A stretch of 64,000 nt of DNA from Terriglobales bacterium (GCA_035561515.1 DATMXP010000007.1:310001-374000), one strand, 5' to 3'; positions 34,671 to 42,965 are shown, numbered from the stretch's first letter. Numbers and translations: made by a program. The notes: generated by a model from the sequence alone, not told the origin.

Positions 34671-35633
34671 TTACTTCGCGATCACCCCGGGATGAATCCC
34701 CTCACCCAGCACGAACGACGCTCCCACCGCGCCGACCACCGCTGCGTCCCTCGGCAATCCCAGGTCGTCGCGAAGCCGAAATACGGTATTAATCCCCGTG
34801 CAGTGTGCTCCGATAAAGTTCTGCACTCCGAGCGGCTTGAGTTTCTCCGCCGTCCAATCCACCTGCTGATCGGTAGCGGCAAACATGTGAAAGCCGCCAA
34901 TCAGTGCGTGAATCGGCGTCCCCGGATAGCGTTTCTCAGCCGCCGTCGCTGTATTCACAATGCCAGCATGTCCGCACCCGGAGATCACCACCAAGCCCTT
35001 AGCCGTGTTGACCACGATCGCCTGGTCTTCCGGGATAATGTCGTCCACCAGTCCTTCCGCCGTTCGCATCTTCGCCCTGCCCGGATAGTTCTTTTCCGGA
35101 TACTGACGTGGAATCGGCCCCGTTAGCCAAACCCCTGGAGCAAGTTCCGTAAAGCCATCGTGCTCCACGAAACGCCCGCCGCCCTTTTCGAACTCATCGC
35201 GGAGCAGCAACGTCGCATTCGACTCCTTCCCATCCCGCCCCGGCCTCGGATAGAAAATCCCCTTTCCCACATGCACCACCGACAAGGCCGCCGGATTCTT
35301 CTTTGCATACTCCCGACGCAGCGTCAGCAACCCGCCTGCGTGGTCGCCATGGTTATGCGTTAGGACCACTTCCTTCACATCGCTGAGATCGACCTTCATC
35401 TCCCGCGCGTTGATCGACACCGTATCCGGACGCGCGCCCGTATCGATCAGGATTCGACGCCCATCCGCTTCCAGCAGCGCCGCGAATCCCCACTCGCCAA
35501 TCCCTTCGAAATCCGACAGCATGGTGGAAAGAATCGTCACCTTTAACGATTTCACCTGCGCCTTATCGGCCGTTGGCGTTTGTGCTGACAAAAGGGAGGA
35601 AAAGAGTAGGAGTGATGCAACGAGCTTCCACAT
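34671..35633 (-). CDS. Exported MBL-fold metallo-hydrolase
   Basis: A 320-residue metallo-beta-lactamase-fold protein with a signal peptide (residues 1-17, cleavage near LSA). Metal-binding residues are visible in LTHNHGDHAGG, in GCGHAGIVN and in a later FHM region. The arrangement resembles the MJ0301-type group annotated as 7,8-dihydropterin-6-methyl-4-aminobenzene-phosphate synthase-like. The leader peptide makes a biosynthetic pterin role unlikely, so a periplasmic hydrolase is more plausible. Confidence 0.88.
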   Translation of the reverse strand: MWKLVASLLLFSSLLSAQTPTADKAQVKSLKVTILSTMLSDFEGIGEWGFAALLEADGRRILIDTGARPDTVSINAREMKVDLSDVKEVVLTHNHGDHAGGLLTLRREYAKKNPAALSVVHVGKGIFYPRPGRDGKESNATLLLRDEFEKGGGRFVEHDGFTELAPGVWLTGPIPRQYPEKNYPGRAKMRTAEGLVDDIIPEDQAIVVNTAKGLVVISGCGHAGIVNTATAAEKRYPGTPIHALIGGFHMFAATDQQVDWTAEKLKPLGVQNFIGAHCTGINTVFRLRDDLGLPRDAAVVGAVGASFVLGEGIHPGVIAK

Positions 35634-35683
35634 AGGCGGACATTGTACCGAACCGAACTTGTTCTTAACGGATGATTGTCACA

Positions 35684-35716
35684 ACAAAAAGAAGCCGCCC
35701 ATCTATGAGCGGCTTC
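35684..35716 (-). terminator. Rho-independent terminator after the YidB-like gene
   Basis: On the minus strand GAAGCCGC pairs with GCGGCTTC around a ten-base loop and is followed by TTTTTGTTGT. The sequence is almost identical to the terminator at 36194-36219. Confidence 0.85.
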
Positions 35717-35731
35717 CGTGAACCAACGGAG

Positions 35732-36124
35732 CTATCCGAACAGCTTCCCCTTCAGCAGTTCCATGCCTTGAGACATCAGGTCGTTGCTTTGCGGCAACTG
35801 TCCATTTGGGGTCAACCGGTCCACCACTTGCGGCAGTAGCGACGCCAGGCTTGACTTCGCCTCTTCATGCGAGATGCCCGCCTCATTCGCCACGGCACTG
35901 ACCTGTTCAGGCCCTAGCGCCTCCGAGACTTGTTCCGCGGAGATCGGCTTGTTCTGGCCGGTGCTGATCCACGACTGCACGATGTCGCCCATGCCTTTTT
36001 GCTGAAACGAATTCAGCAAGCCGCCCAAACCGCCTGGCTGGTTTTGGAGGACTTTCAGGATGATCGGCAGCAGGTTTCCCTGCCCGCCACCAAGGCCTTG
36101 AAGAATATTCCCGAGCATACCCAT
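35732..36124 (-). CDS. YidB-family (DUF937) protein
   Basis: 130 residues of the YidB/DUF937 family: a glycine-rich start (LGNILQGLGGGQGNLL), QPGGLGGLLNSFQQKGMGDIVQSWI, and the closing LLPQVVDRLTPNGQLP block. The family is small, cytosolic and of unknown function. It is separated from yebC by a terminator, so likely a single-gene unit. Confidence 0.93.
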   Translation of the reverse strand: MGMLGNILQGLGGGQGNLLPIILKVLQNQPGGLGGLLNSFQQKGMGDIVQSWISTGQNKPISAEQVSEALGPEQVSAVANEAGISHEEAKSSLASLLPQVVDRLTPNGQLPQSNDLMSQGMELLKGKLFG

Positions 36125-36193
36125 GCTGCACCTCAGTATTCAGGATTCCTGTGAGATGCACATCATGAGCCGCATTCGAAGGAATCGCAAACA

Positions 36194-36219
36194 GAAAAGC
36201 CGCCCATCTCTGAGCGGCT
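36194..36219 (-). terminator. Rho-independent terminator after yebC
   Basis: On the minus strand GCCGC and GCGGC close a hairpin followed by TTTTCTG. It lies 25 bases after the yebC stop. Confidence 0.8.
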
Positions 36220-36244
36220 CATTTCTTATCGGAATCGCTAGCTG

Positions 36245-36994
36245 CTATCCCGCTACCTCTTCCAGTTCCTTGATATCCATATCGAAGTTCGACCACACGT
36301 GCTGCACGTCGTCCTGGTCATCCAAGGCTTCCAACAGACGCACCATCGTGTTCGCGGCCTGTCCTTCCAGCTTCACATAATTCTGCGGGACCATCGCAAT
36401 CTCCGCGCTGTCGGGCGTGATACCGGCCTTCTTCACAGCCTCCAGCACCGCCTCGAATGCGCTCGGATCCGTCAGGACTTCCCAGCTTTCGCCATCGTCC
36501 TTCAGGTCTTCACCGCCGTTCTCCAGCACCAGGTTCATCAGGTCGTCTTCTTTCGCAGCCGACTTCGGAACCATGATGTCGCCCTTCTTGTGGAACATCC
36601 ACGCCACGGCGCCCGCTTCGGCCATGTTGCCGCCGTTCTTGCTGAACGCGTGCCGGATTTCGCTGACCGTACGGTTGCGGTTGTCAGTGCTCAACTCCAC
36701 CAGCACAGCCGCGCCGCCGGGACCGTAGCCCTCGAGCGTGAACTCCTCATACTGCACGCCAGGCAATTCGCCCGTTCCGCGCTGGATCGCGCGCTTGATG
36801 TTGTCCGCCGGCATGTTCTCGGCCTTCGCGTCGGCCACGGCCTTGCGTAGACGCGGATTCTTGTCCGGATCACCGCCGCCGTTCTTCGCGGCAATGGTGA
36901 TTTCCTTGATCAGGCGCGTGAAGATCTTGCCGCGTTTCGCGTCCAACGCGCCCTTTTTATGCTTGATTGTGGCCCATTTTGAATGGCCAGACAT
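36245..36994 (-). CDS. yebC: YebC/PmpR-family protein
   Basis: A 249-residue YebC-family protein, [25 protein letters not shown] at the start (first 20 shown by [20 protein letters not shown]). [12 protein letters not shown] and an acidic C-terminus ([12 protein letters not shown]) are standard. Members act as DNA-binding regulators or, as shown more recently, help ribosomes translate proline stretches. No ruvC neighbour is present, unlike in many bacteria. Confidence 0.96.
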   Translation of the reverse strand: MSGHSKWATIKHKKGALDAKRGKIFTRLIKEITIAAKNGGGDPDKNPRLRKAVADAKAENMPADNIKRAIQRGTGELPGVQYEEFTLEGYGPGGAAVLVELSTDNRNRTVSEIRHAFSKNGGNMAEAGAVAWMFHKKGDIMVPKSAAKEDDLMNLVLENGGEDLKDDGESWEVLTDPSAFEAVLEAVKKAGITPDSAEIAMVPQNYVKLEGQAANTMVRLLEALDDQDDVQHVWSNFDMDIKELEEVAG

Positions 36995-37192
36995 AGTGCG
37001 ACCTCGTTCCTGAGTATGAAGGGTGTTTGCCCTGCGAAGGCTGCCGCCGAGTTGCGTGCGCCCACACGTTTGCCCTCAAACTGCTAAGGGCGAGCTCAGA
37101 TTATATCACCCGCTTCCAGCCGCAGAACATTGGAATCGTTGGACTTGTCCGCAAAAGCCACTAGCTAAGAGTTGTGGCATAAACTGCTACTC

Positions 37193-37693
37193 ATGTCGTC
37201 GAACCATCCAAAGCCAACGAGCCTCCCAGCCCCTACCCGCGTCCACATGCCTGCCGGATACACACCGCCCGGCACGAAGATCGAATTTCTACCTTGGGAG
37301 TGGGCCGCCGAACGGCTTGAGCGCAGCCGCAACTACTGGGTTTGCACCACTCGTACCGACGGGCGACCGCACGCCGCTCCCGTCTGGGGACTCTGGCTCG
37401 ACCAGGCCGTCATCTTCTCCACCGACCCGAATTCATTGAAGGCCCGCAACATCGACGCGCAACCTTCCATAACCGTTCACCTCGAAAGCGGAGACGAAGC
37501 CGTCATCGTCGAAGGAACGGCAGAAAGAATTCAGCTCAATCAGGAGATCGACGACGCCTATCACGCCAAATACAAGATCCGCCTGTCGACCTTCCCCAGT
37601 CCGGCGGCCGTCTACAAAATCACTCCTGCAAAAGTGATGGCCTGGCGAGAACAGGATTTCGTAAACAGCGCCACAAGATGGAAGTTCGAGTAA
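37193..37693 (+). CDS. Pyridoxamine 5'-phosphate oxidase-like (split-barrel FMN/F420) protein
   Basis: About 166 residues from ATG 37193. The split-barrel pattern is visible in YWVCTTRTDGRPHAAPVWGLW, with W-DQAVIFSTDPNSLKARNI and VIVEGTAERI following. The family binds FMN or F420 and performs simple redox reactions. The ending KVMAWREQDFVNSATRWKF is the common close for general-stress FMN-binding proteins. The cofactor cannot be fixed from sequence alone. A copy of a palindromic repeat follows five bases after the stop. Confidence 0.85.
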   Translation: MSSNHPKPTSLPAPTRVHMPAGYTPPGTKIEFLPWEWAAERLERSRNYWVCTTRTDGRPHAAPVWGLWLDQAVIFSTDPNSLKARNIDAQPSITVHLESGDEAVIVEGTAERIQLNQEIDDAYHAKYKIRLSTFPSPAAVYKITPAKVMAWREQDFVNSATRWKFE

Positions 37694-37698
37694 GTCAA

Positions 37699-37739
37699 TG
37701 TGGCAGACATTCCTGTCTGTGCCGCCGCGCTGGGGCGAT
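37699..37739. repeat. Palindromic repeat element, copy 1
   Basis: The core GGCAGACA...TGTCTGTGCC is an inverted repeat with a four-base centre, followed by GCCGCGCTGGGGCGAT. It matches the element at 38512-38549 in sequence and orientation. It sits between the stop of the flavin-type oxidase gene and the stop of the PIN toxin. Confidence 0.85.
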
Positions 37740-37744
37740 CAACG

Positions 37745-38149
37745 CTAATTCGCACGCCTCTCGAACTCCGCTGGTGTCATGATCCTTACGTTATGTCGCC
37801 CCTTCTTTGGCCGGAAGTGTTTCGCATTCCCGGTAATCAACGCATCGGCTAACCCGGCAACGGCAACTTCAAGGAATGGCAGGTCCGCTGCATCCGGCAG
37901 TGTCACATCGATCCAATGTCCGCTGCAATACTCCCCAAACTCTTCAACGAAAGCGAGAAATGCCTCCACCTCGGAGCTTGGCAGCCGAAACTTCGGCCTC
38001 CGCAGTACCTCTCGGTACTCGCCGAGGATTCGATCGTCGAACAATACCGTGAGGCTTCGCGAGAGGATCGAATCCACGACCCGCCTGGGATTTCCGCTCT
38101 CCGTTATCAACCCGGAGACGATCACGTTTGTATCTACGACGCACCTCAT
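37745..38149 (-). CDS. PIN-domain toxin (COG1569-type)
   Basis: A 134-residue PIN-family ribonuclease. The acidic positions are in MRCVVDTNVIVSG, in ILGEYREVLRR and in the LADALITGNAKHF motif, typical for the COG1569 toxin group. It would cleave RNA when its antitoxin is lost. The start overlaps the antitoxin stop by four bases. The gene ends just beside a palindromic repeat. Confidence 0.92.
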   Translation of the reverse strand: MRCVVDTNVIVSGLITESGNPRRVVDSILSRSLTVLFDDRILGEYREVLRRPKFRLPSSEVEAFLAFVEEFGEYCSGHWIDVTLPDAADLPFLEVAVAGLADALITGNAKHFRPKKGRHNVRIMTPAEFERRAN

Positions 38150-38433
38150 CGCGCTTTCCGCTGTGCACGTACGTCCCGGATTTCCTTTTCGATATCTTCC
38201 TCGCTCATCTTGTCCAGACCAAGCCCGGCGGCCCGGCGTCGCATGCGCGAGACGGCTAGCAACGCCCTTGCCTGCTTCACAGTTTGCAGGCTTTCTTCGA
38301 AATCATCTTCGTCCACTCGCACCATAAGTGCCACCGGTTTGCCATTCGCAGTGAGCACCAGGTCCTCTTTCTGGACCATCTCCTGCACTAGTCCCGGTCG
38401 ATTCCGCAGATCCCGCGTGCTGATGAATTTCAT
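38146..38433 (-). CDS. Phd/YefM-type antitoxin
   Basis: 95 residues, beginning MKFISTRDLRNRPGLVQEM, the Phd/YefM DNA-binding fold, with LVLTANGKPVALMVRV as the second strand pair. The C-terminal half is highly charged and helical (MSEEDIEKEIRDVRAQRKAR), the presumed toxin-binding part. A good promoter and an inverted-repeat operator lie directly upstream. It is co-translated with the PIN toxin. Confidence 0.92.
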   Translation of the reverse strand: MKFISTRDLRNRPGLVQEMVQKEDLVLTANGKPVALMVRVDEDDFEESLQTVKQARALLAVSRMRRRAAGLGLDKMSEEDIEKEIRDVRAQRKAR

Positions 38434-38448
38434 AAGTGTAGCCCTTTC

Positions 38449-38492
38449 GTAGCCGATATGGACACAATATCGCTACACCGCCGCGCGGTCAA
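38449..38492 (-). promoter_or_regulatory. Promoter and operator of the second TA pair
   Basis: On the minus strand TTGACC (38492-38487), a 17-base spacer and TATTGT (38469-38464) make a sigma-70 promoter. Overlapping the -10 is an inverted repeat: GTAGCCGATAT (38449-38459, plus strand) and ATATCGCTAC (38467-38476), with a seven-base spacer and one unpaired base. Its position suits autorepression by the antitoxin. Confidence 0.72.
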
Positions 38493-38511
38493 TCGCCCTC
38501 TGGGCAGAAAA

Positions 38512-38549
38512 TGTGGCACAGACATTCTGTGCCGCCGCGCCGTGGCGAT
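38512..38549. repeat. Palindromic repeat element, copy 2
   Basis: TGTGGCACAGACATTCTGTG followed by CCGCCGCGCCGTGGCGAT. The core GGCACAGA...TCTGTGCC is a perfect inverted repeat. It is a direct repeat of the copy at 37699-37739, and the two bracket the antitoxin-toxin pair. Confidence 0.85.
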
Positions 38550-38909
38550 GTTGCTGTAAGTATTCAGGCGACCGGCAAACTGGACTTCTTGCGCTTCCCT
38601 TTCCGTGCAAAAGTTCGTTCTCCTCCGTCCTTTAAAAAGCCTGGTCTGGATTTCGTACGGGATCTGCTTCAAAAATAGCGGCAATACGATGAATGCGATA
38701 CCCGCAAAGGTGTACCAGACGTGTCCTGCGAAGTACCGATCCGCAGCCCACACCATTGCGACACCTGCTCCCACCATCCCAAATCGAACACACCATCCCT
38801 TCCATGTCAGCCGATACTCTCCACTAAACTCGCCCGCTCGGCGAAGCACGATCAGGAGTTTCAGAACCACGACGGCGATGATCGACAATGCGACAAGCCA
38901 ATTGCTCAT

Positions 38910-39314
38910 AGGGGCATAAAGATTCTAGCGTGGGGGACAACGGTATTTGCCCAGCACTGTATCCACGGCAATGATGGCCCACCATTCCCATTTCCGGAAA
39001 ACCTTTGTCAAGTGGGTCTAACGCCCAAGTTCTTTGTAACTCGCTGATTTAATTCGGAAAATAAATTCTAGAAACTTGGCATGATGCCTCCAGCCAAATT
39101 GTTAGACTTAAATCAGGATAGAAAAAGGGCGGTCCCCAAACGGATCGCCCTTTTCGATTTCAGTGGAGGCTCAAAACCTAAATGCGAAGCGACTTAAAGC
39201 ATCAGCCGTGCTAACTTCCCTGTTTGCACCACCTTACCGCCAAGTTCTTGAGCTACAGGAACTTAGCACAAAGTCCACAGCTAAACCCTTTGTTTTCACG
39301 ATGCGCAGAAAAAA
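38910..39314. other. Intergenic region with one terminator
   Basis: Apart from the hairpin at 39123-39156 I see no gene or clear signal here. Open frames on the plus strand that run into the AI-2E gene are its shadows. The stretch 39040-39115 is locally AT-rich compared with its surroundings. Confidence 0.5.
39123..39156 (-). terminator. Bidirectional Rho-independent terminator
   Basis: AAAAGGGCGGTCC and GGATCGCCCTTTT pair around a six-base loop, with A-rich and T-rich flanks that allow termination on both strands. It lies ~160 bases past the stop of the AI-2E-family gene. Confidence 0.8.
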
Positions 39315-39884
39315 TCATCGAGGGGGTAGCACAATCGGCTCGTTCCTCCGCTTGTACGCATACACCACTGCCAGCAGCGGCGCAGACAGCAGCACGCCCC
39401 AGAACCCCAGCACTAGCCCCATCGCGATCGGCACCACGATCGACGCCCACACCGGCACCTTCGCGGTGCGCTTCATGAAGTACGGCTGCAGTACAAACCC
39501 GTCGATTCCCGCGATGACTGCATATGCAATCAGCAGATACACCAGCCGCATCCAGTCGTAATCGCTCTCCAGCAGGCCCTCGATCCCCAGCGCCACCATC
39601 GGCGCCACTAGCGTCAGGGCGGCGCCCACGTTCGGCACATACTGAAAAAAGAACGCCAGGATCGCCCACAAGACCGCTCCCGGTACCCGTAGCGCCAGCA
39701 GCGCCACCAGCCACAATCCCGCCACGGCGGCCGAATCCTTCGTCTGGGCAATCAACCAGCGCTTCAGTGCCCCGCCCGTTATCTGTAAATGCTCTTGCGC
39801 CCGCATGATCCCAATTGGATGCCCAATCTTCTCCGCTCGCCAATTTTCTGTAAACTGCCCTTCACGACCGCCGTCAAAGTTCAC
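39315..39884 (-). CDS. AI-2E-family transporter, C-terminal half only
   Basis: 189 codons with about four hydrophobic segments, covering only the second half of the ~350-residue AI-2E/TqsA permease family. FFQYVPNVGAALTLVAP, FVLQPYFMKRTAKV and GLVLGFWGVLLSAPLLAV are the conserved C-terminal blocks. The first half is missing: the frame begins 12 bases from the divergent sigma-factor gene. A GTG at 39884 or ATG at 39806 could start it. It is either a short homologue or a remnant. AI-2E members export or import small molecules; the substrate is unknown. Confidence 0.7.
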   Translation of the reverse strand: MNFDGGREGQFTENWRAEKIGHPIGIMRAQEHLQITGGALKRWLIAQTKDSAAVAGLWLVALLALRVPGAVLWAILAFFFQYVPNVGAALTLVAPMVALGIEGLLESDYDWMRLVYLLIAYAVIAGIDGFVLQPYFMKRTAKVPVWASIVVPIAMGLVLGFWGVLLSAPLLAVVYAYKRRNEPIVLPPR

Positions 39885-39895
39885 AGCAGGAGAGA

Positions 39896-40504
39896 ATGGC
39901 AGACTCCATGGTCAGCCTGGCGGCGATACCCAGCTTGCAGACTCAGGCGCTTACCGCCGAAGACTTCGACGAACTGGTCTTTCGGAACCAGAAGCGAATT
40001 CTCCGTCTGCTCATGTCCCTGCTGCGCGACGAGGACGCTGCCGACACACTCACTCAGGAATGTTTCCTGAGGGCGTACAAGAAGCGCGACAGCTTCCGCG
40101 GCGAGAGTTCGGTGGACACGTGGCTCTTCCGTATCGCCGTCAACCTTGCGCGCGACTATCAGCGCAATAAGCGCCATGGGTTCTGGAAGCGCCTGTTTGC
40201 GGATACGCGCGAGAACGAAGACGGCGAGCAGCAATCGGCCGCAGTCGAAACCGTGCCGGATATCCGGGCCACCGCCGAAACTCAGTTGCTCGCTCGCGAG
40301 GAAGTGCAGACGGTTTGGCGCACCGTCAAAAGGCTCTCGCAGAATCAGCGCGAAGTCTTCGTGCTCCGGTTCGCCGAAGACATGAGCCTGGAAGAGATCG
40401 CCGGCACGCTGGAGATGGAATTGGGAACCGTGAAGTCGCATTTGTCTCGGGCGCTCGCTACCGTCCGAACCAGACTGGAGGAACATCGCAGTGGAACACG
40501 ATGA
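39896..40504 (+). CDS. ECF-type RNA polymerase sigma factor
   Basis: A 202-residue sigma-70-family factor with region 2 (DAADTLTQECFLRAYKKRDSF, SSVDTWLFRIAVNLARDYQR) and region 4 (LSQNQREVFVLRFAEDMSLEEIAGTL, GTVKSHLSRAL). Regions 1 and 3 are absent as in ECF factors. AGGAG precedes the ATG. The anti-sigma-like gene starts inside its 3' end and the Spy-like gene follows, pointing to an envelope-stress circuit that probably drives its own promoter. Confidence 0.95.
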   Translation: MADSMVSLAAIPSLQTQALTAEDFDELVFRNQKRILRLLMSLLRDEDAADTLTQECFLRAYKKRDSFRGESSVDTWLFRIAVNLARDYQRNKRHGFWKRLFADTRENEDGEQQSAAVETVPDIRATAETQLLAREEVQTVWRTVKRLSQNQREVFVLRFAEDMSLEEIAGTLEMELGTVKSHLSRALATVRTRLEEHRSGTR

Positions 40505-40922
40505 CAAAAATCTACGGCAGGCGCTCGACGCATGGCGCGACTCGGCGCAAAGGGGAGCTGAGCGGCCAGAATGGTTCTGGGCACGCCAGCGCGCACGGGT
40601 GATGTCGGAAATTCGCAAGCCGCGCATCTCGACGCCGTACCTGGCGTGGGCGAGTTTGGCCGCCACTGTCGCGCTGGCACTGGGATTGTTGCTCCCCGGC
40701 CGTCCGCAGCAACCGGTTGTTCAGCAGCAGCTTCAGGTGGCGGAACAGCGGGGGCACGTCGAGATCTCCGATCACGACCTGATGGTCGCGCTCGAACGCA
40801 CCATGAACTCCGGCGTGCCGGCATCGCTTGAACCCGCCACCTTGATCGCCCGGGACATGACACAAGCTCTGAACGAAAAAGATCAGTCGCAGAAAGCGAA
40901 GGAGAAGAACTATGAAGACTAA
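40491..40922 (+). CDS. Putative anti-sigma factor (single-pass membrane protein)
   Basis: 143 residues, GTG start overlapping the sigma gene by 14 bases. A cytosolic N-terminal part (WRDSAQRGAERPEWFWARQR) precedes one transmembrane helix (YLAWASLAATVALALGLLL, residues ~50-68) and a polar periplasmic tail. No zinc-binding HxxxCxxC motif is present. Topology, size and translational coupling to an ECF factor argue for an anti-sigma role, but sequence similarity to a named family is not evident. Confidence 0.7.
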   Translation: MEHDDKNLRQALDAWRDSAQRGAERPEWFWARQRARVMSEIRKPRISTPYLAWASLAATVALALGLLLPGRPQQPVVQQQLQVAEQRGHVEISDHDLMVALERTMNSGVPASLEPATLIARDMTQALNEKDQSQKAKEKNYED

Positions 40923-41589
40923 GTTGGGGATACTCGTGCTCGCACTCGTGTCCTCGTTGGGATGGGCACAACAGAATCCGGGGCCTAACACGCGTCCACT
41001 CGGACCTGGTGGGAACATGGACCGCAAGGTATTCGTCCAGCGTCATGAACTCGGCGCCTGGTGGAAGAACTCGAAGGTCGCCGAAAAACTCCAGCTCAGC
41101 GATAACCAGATCAAGCAACTCGAAGAAACCTTCTACCAGCACCGCTTGAAGCTGATCGACTATAGCGCCGAGATGGAAAAGGCCGACATGAAACTCCAGC
41201 AGATGCTGGACGGCGATACCGCCGACGATTCCTCGATCAACTCGCAAGTTGACCAGGTGCTCGCGGCACGCGGCAAAGTCGAGCGCGAGTTCACCATGAT
41301 GAACCTCGACTTCCGAAAAATCCTCACGCCCGACCAGTGGAAGCAGCTACGTAGCATGCGCGGCGGAATGCAGGACCGCATCTTCTTCCGCCATACGCCC
41401 GGCCCTGGCATCGGCGGCCCTGCTGGCCCCGGTCCCGGACCAGGTCCACAGTCCGAGCTTTTTGATGACGACCTTCCTCCACTTCCGATCGAGGGTGGTA
41501 CGTGCAGCGCCACCGAGAAGAACGGGATGAGAATCGTTCACTGCTCCGACAATGTGGAATTGCAATCCGATCTCGAGCACAAGCTCTAA
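40912..41589 (+). CDS. Spy/CpxP-like periplasmic protein
   Basis: 225 residues with a signal peptide (cleavage near GWA). A helical middle region contains KLQLSDNQIKQLEETFYQHR and the LTPDQWKQLRSM motif, the LTxxQ hallmark of Spy/CpxP proteins. A proline-glycine hinge (PGPGIGGPAGPGPGPGP) and a tail with two cysteines (GGTCS, VHCSDN) follow, unlike E. coli Spy. Spy/CpxP proteins are stress chaperones or sensors in the periplasm. It overlaps the anti-sigma-like gene by 11 bases and ends at a terminator. Confidence 0.82.
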   Translation: MKTKLGILVLALVSSLGWAQQNPGPNTRPLGPGGNMDRKVFVQRHELGAWWKNSKVAEKLQLSDNQIKQLEETFYQHRLKLIDYSAEMEKADMKLQQMLDGDTADDSSINSQVDQVLAARGKVEREFTMMNLDFRKILTPDQWKQLRSMRGGMQDRIFFRHTPGPGIGGPAGPGPGPGPQSELFDDDLPPLPIEGGTCSATEKNGMRIVHCSDNVELQSDLEHKL

Positions 41590-41608
41590 TTGCTGCGCAC
41601 TCCAAAAT

Positions 41609-41635
41609 GGGCCGGCCACGTGCCGGCCCTTATTC
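41609..41635 (+). terminator. Rho-independent terminator after the sigma operon
   Basis: GGGCCGGC and GCCGGCCC form an eight-base stem with a five-base loop, followed by TTATTCATT. Confidence 0.85.
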
Positions 41636-41685
41636 ATTCCCGCAATCTCAGCAGCAATCCTCGGTTGCTCTGCTATCCTTGATGC

Positions 41686-42381
41686 ATGAAGTTCGGCGTG
41701 ATTCAGTTCCCCGGTTCCAACTGCGATCAGGACCCATTCTGGGTACTGGAAACCAAGGCCAAGCAGCAGGTTACCTACCTGTGGCATGAGTCGCACGATC
41801 TCGCGAATTGCGACGTGATCATCGTTCCGGGCGGCTTCTCGTACGGCGACTACCTGCGCACGGGCGCCATCGCGCGTTTTTCACCTGTGATGGAATCGGT
41901 GAAGAAGTTCGCCGACAATGGCGGCATCGTGCTGGGCATCTGCAATGGCTTCCAGATCCTCTGTGAATCGCACATGCTTCCGGGCGCGCTGATCCGGAAC
42001 GCCGGACTGAAGTACATCTGCCGCTCTGTGTTCGTGCGCACCGAGAACAACGAAACGCCTTTCACCTCGAACCTGCGCAAAGGTGAAGTGCTCGAAATTC
42101 CGGTCGGTCACATGGAAGGCAACTACGTATGTGACCCCGATACCCTGAAACAACTCCAGGACCAGAACCGCATCGTCTTTCGGTACTCCACAAAGGACGG
42201 ACAAGTCACTGAAACAGCCAACCCGAATGGCTCGGTGGACAACATTGCCGGCATCTGCAATGAAGGACGCAACGTGCTCGGCATGATGCCTCATCCCGAG
42301 CGCTCCAGCGAAACAGAGATGGGCTGCACCGACGGGTTCAGGATTTTCGAAGCTGTTCTTGGTTCTCTGGTAGCGAAGTAA
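41686..42381 (+). CDS. purQ: Phosphoribosylformylglycinamidine synthase subunit PurQ
   Basis: PurQ is the glutaminase subunit of FGAM synthase in purine synthesis. It is 231 residues with the nucleophile C86 in GICNGFQIL and the H203/E205 pair in [14 protein letters not shown] at the N-terminus is also typical. It normally works with PurS and PurL; neither is in this window. The gene appears to be transcribed alone and ends one base from a convergent gene. Confidence 0.96.
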   Translation: MKFGVIQFPGSNCDQDPFWVLETKAKQQVTYLWHESHDLANCDVIIVPGGFSYGDYLRTGAIARFSPVMESVKKFADNGGIVLGICNGFQILCESHMLPGALIRNAGLKYICRSVFVRTENNETPFTSNLRKGEVLEIPVGHMEGNYVCDPDTLKQLQDQNRIVFRYSTKDGQVTETANPNGSVDNIAGICNEGRNVLGMMPHPERSSETEMGCTDGFRIFEAVLGSLVAK

Positions 42382-42891
42382 TTATTGAGAGCTGGATGCC
42401 TTCGGCAGCGGCCGTTTGTCATACACGATCCGCTGCTTCGCTTCCATAAGCGCATTCCGAATCGTTCGCTCGATAATCAATTCCTTGCCGTCCGGCGACA
42501 GTGACCAACGACTGGTCCACCCTGTCCCAGTGGCCACCTGGATACCGTACTTCCGGCGCTCCCTTGATTCGATTACCAGCGTGTCTCCCGCAAAGTGCGC
42601 GCGGGTCCACGTAGCCGTTTCGGAGTTGCTGCTGGTAACTCGCTCCTCGTTGTCGGGGGTCAGATCTACCCGGCTGGTTTCACCATCCTGGGTGAAATTG
42701 AAGGAAAGCCTCGATCCAATGTGACGAATTACATACTCGGCCGAATCCGGCGGGGGTTGCGGTCCAAAGTCACTTTTTTCCTTATCCAGCTTCCATATGC
42801 CAGAGAAATTAGGCGTCTGCGCATCTAACGAGATGGTTATGCATAACAGAACAGGAATTAGTACATACCAGGTTCTATATCGAAAGTTCAT
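42382..42891 (-). CDS. Hypothetical exported protein
   Basis: 169 residues with a signal peptide (residues 1-24, cleavage near DAQ). The mature part opens NFSGIWKLDKEKSDFGP, a motif I know from many small acidobacterial secreted proteins, and continues as a beta-rich domain that could be lipocalin-like. There are no cysteines. It abuts purQ convergently with no spacing. No function is assigned. Confidence 0.7.
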   Translation of the reverse strand: MNFRYRTWYVLIPVLLCITISLDAQTPNFSGIWKLDKEKSDFGPQPPPDSAEYVIRHIGSRLSFNFTQDGETSRVDLTPDNEERVTSSNSETATWTRAHFAGDTLVIESRERRKYGIQVATGTGWTSRWSLSPDGKELIIERTIRNALMEAKQRIVYDKRPLPKASSSQ

Positions 42892-42965
42892 TGGACCATG
42901 ACTGGCACAGGTGCAACTACCTGCGACATCTCGGCTAAATCATTCGTACCAAAGAGAATCTACTC

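Larger units (their letters stand above)
38430..38909 (-). pseudogene. Membrane protein gene with a 3' end replaced by repeat and TA promoter
   Basis: The frame runs 159 codons. Residues 1-~95 look like a genuine protein with three hydrophobic segments and the ending LKQIPYEIQTRLFKGRRR. After that the frame crosses the palindromic repeat (residues ~121-133) and the promoter/operator of the antitoxin, and stops by overlapping the antitoxin ATG. The low-complexity, Arg-rich tail (ATARRHRMSVPHFLPRGR) is therefore probably not native. I read this as a small membrane protein gene whose end was lost when the TA cassette arrived. A functional short protein remains possible. Confidence 0.5.
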
